14,018 nucleotides of DNA, taken from the NCBI GenBank assembly GCA_045402695.1, contig JAWPNA010000079.1, positions 1-14,018 on the forward strand, written 5' to 3'. The notes below the pieces were generated by a model that did not search any database, had not been told where the DNA came from, and saw nothing but the letters and a program-made list of their open reading frames with translations. Position numbers and translations under genes: made by a program. This document shows positions 13,498-14,018 of this stretch, in pieces. The stretch comes from JAWPNA01 sp045402695 (GTDB taxonomy: Bacteria > Acidobacteriota > Polarisedimenticolia > JACPZX01 > DASXTC01). How positions within the stretch are numbered: the stretch's first letter is position 1; each line of letters begins with the position of its first letter.

Positions 13498-14018
13498 TGC
13501 ACTGCATCCCGGTTGAGACGGATCCTCCCTACAACCTCCACATCGGCCCAGGTGCTTCCCGCAGGCTCGTCGCCTGGCTCACCGTATCGAAGCTCGGCGC
13601 GCGCTACGCCCTGGTGACCGATACCAACGTGGAGGCGCTGCACGCGCGGACCCTCCGCGCCCTCGTCGCCGGGGCCGGGCTGCGCCTTGACAGCGTGGTC
13701 ATCGAGGCGGGCGAGACCGGCAAGACCCGGGCCACCAAGGAGAAGATTGAGGACTTTCTCATCGAGGCCGGATGCGGCCGCGACGCGGCCCTCCTCGCGC
13801 TGGGGGGTGGAGTGGTGGCCGACGTGACGGGGTTCGTGGCCGCCACCTACCACCGCGGGATCCCCTACGTGCAGGTCCCCACGACGCTGCTCGCGATGGT
13901 GGATGCCTCCGTGGGGGGCAAGACGGGTGTGGACCATCCGAAGGGGAAAAACCTGATCGGGGCCTTCCATCAGCCCGCGGCCGTCTTCATGGACATGGAC
14001 TTTCTCTTGACGCTGCCC
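13482..14018 (+). CDS. aroB: 3-dehydroquinate synthase (partial, 3' end beyond window)
   Basis: The first 179 residues of an enzyme that normally has about 350; the frame is open to the last base. It converts DAHP to 3-dehydroquinate, the second step of the shikimate pathway, in the cytoplasm, using NAD+ and a divalent metal. The NAD-binding glycine motif is ALGGGVVADVTGFVAATY (106-123); then QVPTTLLAMVDASVGGKTGV (131-150) and KGKNLIGAFHQP (154-165), which hold substrate-binding lysines and asparagine. The metal-binding residues lie further downstream, outside the window. The ATG at 13482 is the only reasonable start: the frame upstream closes at the atpF stop, which is in the same frame 30 nt earlier. 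There is no clear ribosome binding site. It has no functional link to the ATP synthase; co-transcription is possible. Confidence 0.95.
   Translation, partial: MTQPDLHCIPVETDPPYNLHIGPGASRRLVAWLTVSKLGARYALVTDTNVEALHARTLRALVAGAGLRLDSVVIEAGETGKTRATKEKIEDFLIEAGCGRDAALLALGGGVVADVTGFVAATYHRGIPYVQVPTTLLAMVDASVGGKTGVDHPKGKNLIGAFHQPAAVFMDMDFLLTLP

Noticed and set aside
1..14018. CRISPR array, tRNA or rRNA genes, transposase, phage or defence genes
   Set aside because: No regularly spaced repeats, no cloverleaf-like sequence, no rRNA-like stretches and no ORF with transposase, integrase or defence motifs were seen on either strand.

Overview
The window is a GC-rich (roughly two-thirds G+C), densely packed bacterial chromosome segment. 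All confidently called genes are on the + strand. It carries most of a respiratory complex I (NADH:quinone oxidoreductase-type) operon that runs straight into the Fo (membrane) half of the F-type ATP synthase. A lytic transglycosylase gene lies upstream, and the start of aroB lies downstream, cut by the window end. NuoC and NuoD are separate proteins rather than fused. The Nuo set has no E, F or G, and the ATP synthase is split into Fo and F1 loci. This fits a non-enterobacterial, respiring, probably uncultured lineage; Acidobacteriota or another deep phylum is possible, but the sequence alone does not let me name it.

Layout: 1-160 is a leader with two small dyads, a good sigma70-type promoter and a strong ribosome binding site. 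161-892 is a secreted or membrane-anchored lytic transglycosylase. 893-1297 is a 405-bp gap with no credible gene; it holds GC hairpins, a candidate promoter (TTGACG, 17 bp, extended -10) and a leader of about 138 nt. 1298-11197 is nuoA-C-D-H-I-J-K-L-M-N. 11214-13451 is atpZ-atpI-atpB-atpE-atpF. 13482-14018 is the 5' part of aroB. Spacing from nuoA to atpF is mostly 0-16 nt or a 1-4 nt overlap, so one long transcript is likely. The exceptions are the gaps before nuoD (55 nt), nuoI (209 nt) and atpE (27 nt).

Functionally, NuoC/D/I form part of the peripheral (electron-transfer, quinone-binding) arm. NuoA/H/J/K/L/M/N form the complete membrane arm that pumps protons. AtpB/E/F with AtpZ/I build the proton turbine that uses the resulting gradient. 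The N2-cluster subunit NuoB is missing from its usual place between nuoA and nuoC, and the NADH-oxidising module (NuoE/F/G) and all F1 subunits are not here. They must be encoded elsewhere, or the complex uses another electron donor.

I do not see a wholly new system. The observations most worth a second look are: a ~178-bp imperfect palindrome with 14-bp perfect ends filling the nuoH-nuoI gap; the clean absence of nuoB; a recurring pattern of hairpins at the starts of nuoD, atpZ and aroB, with the aroB start codon inside a 12-bp-stem loop; and an extra glutamate in the c-subunit.
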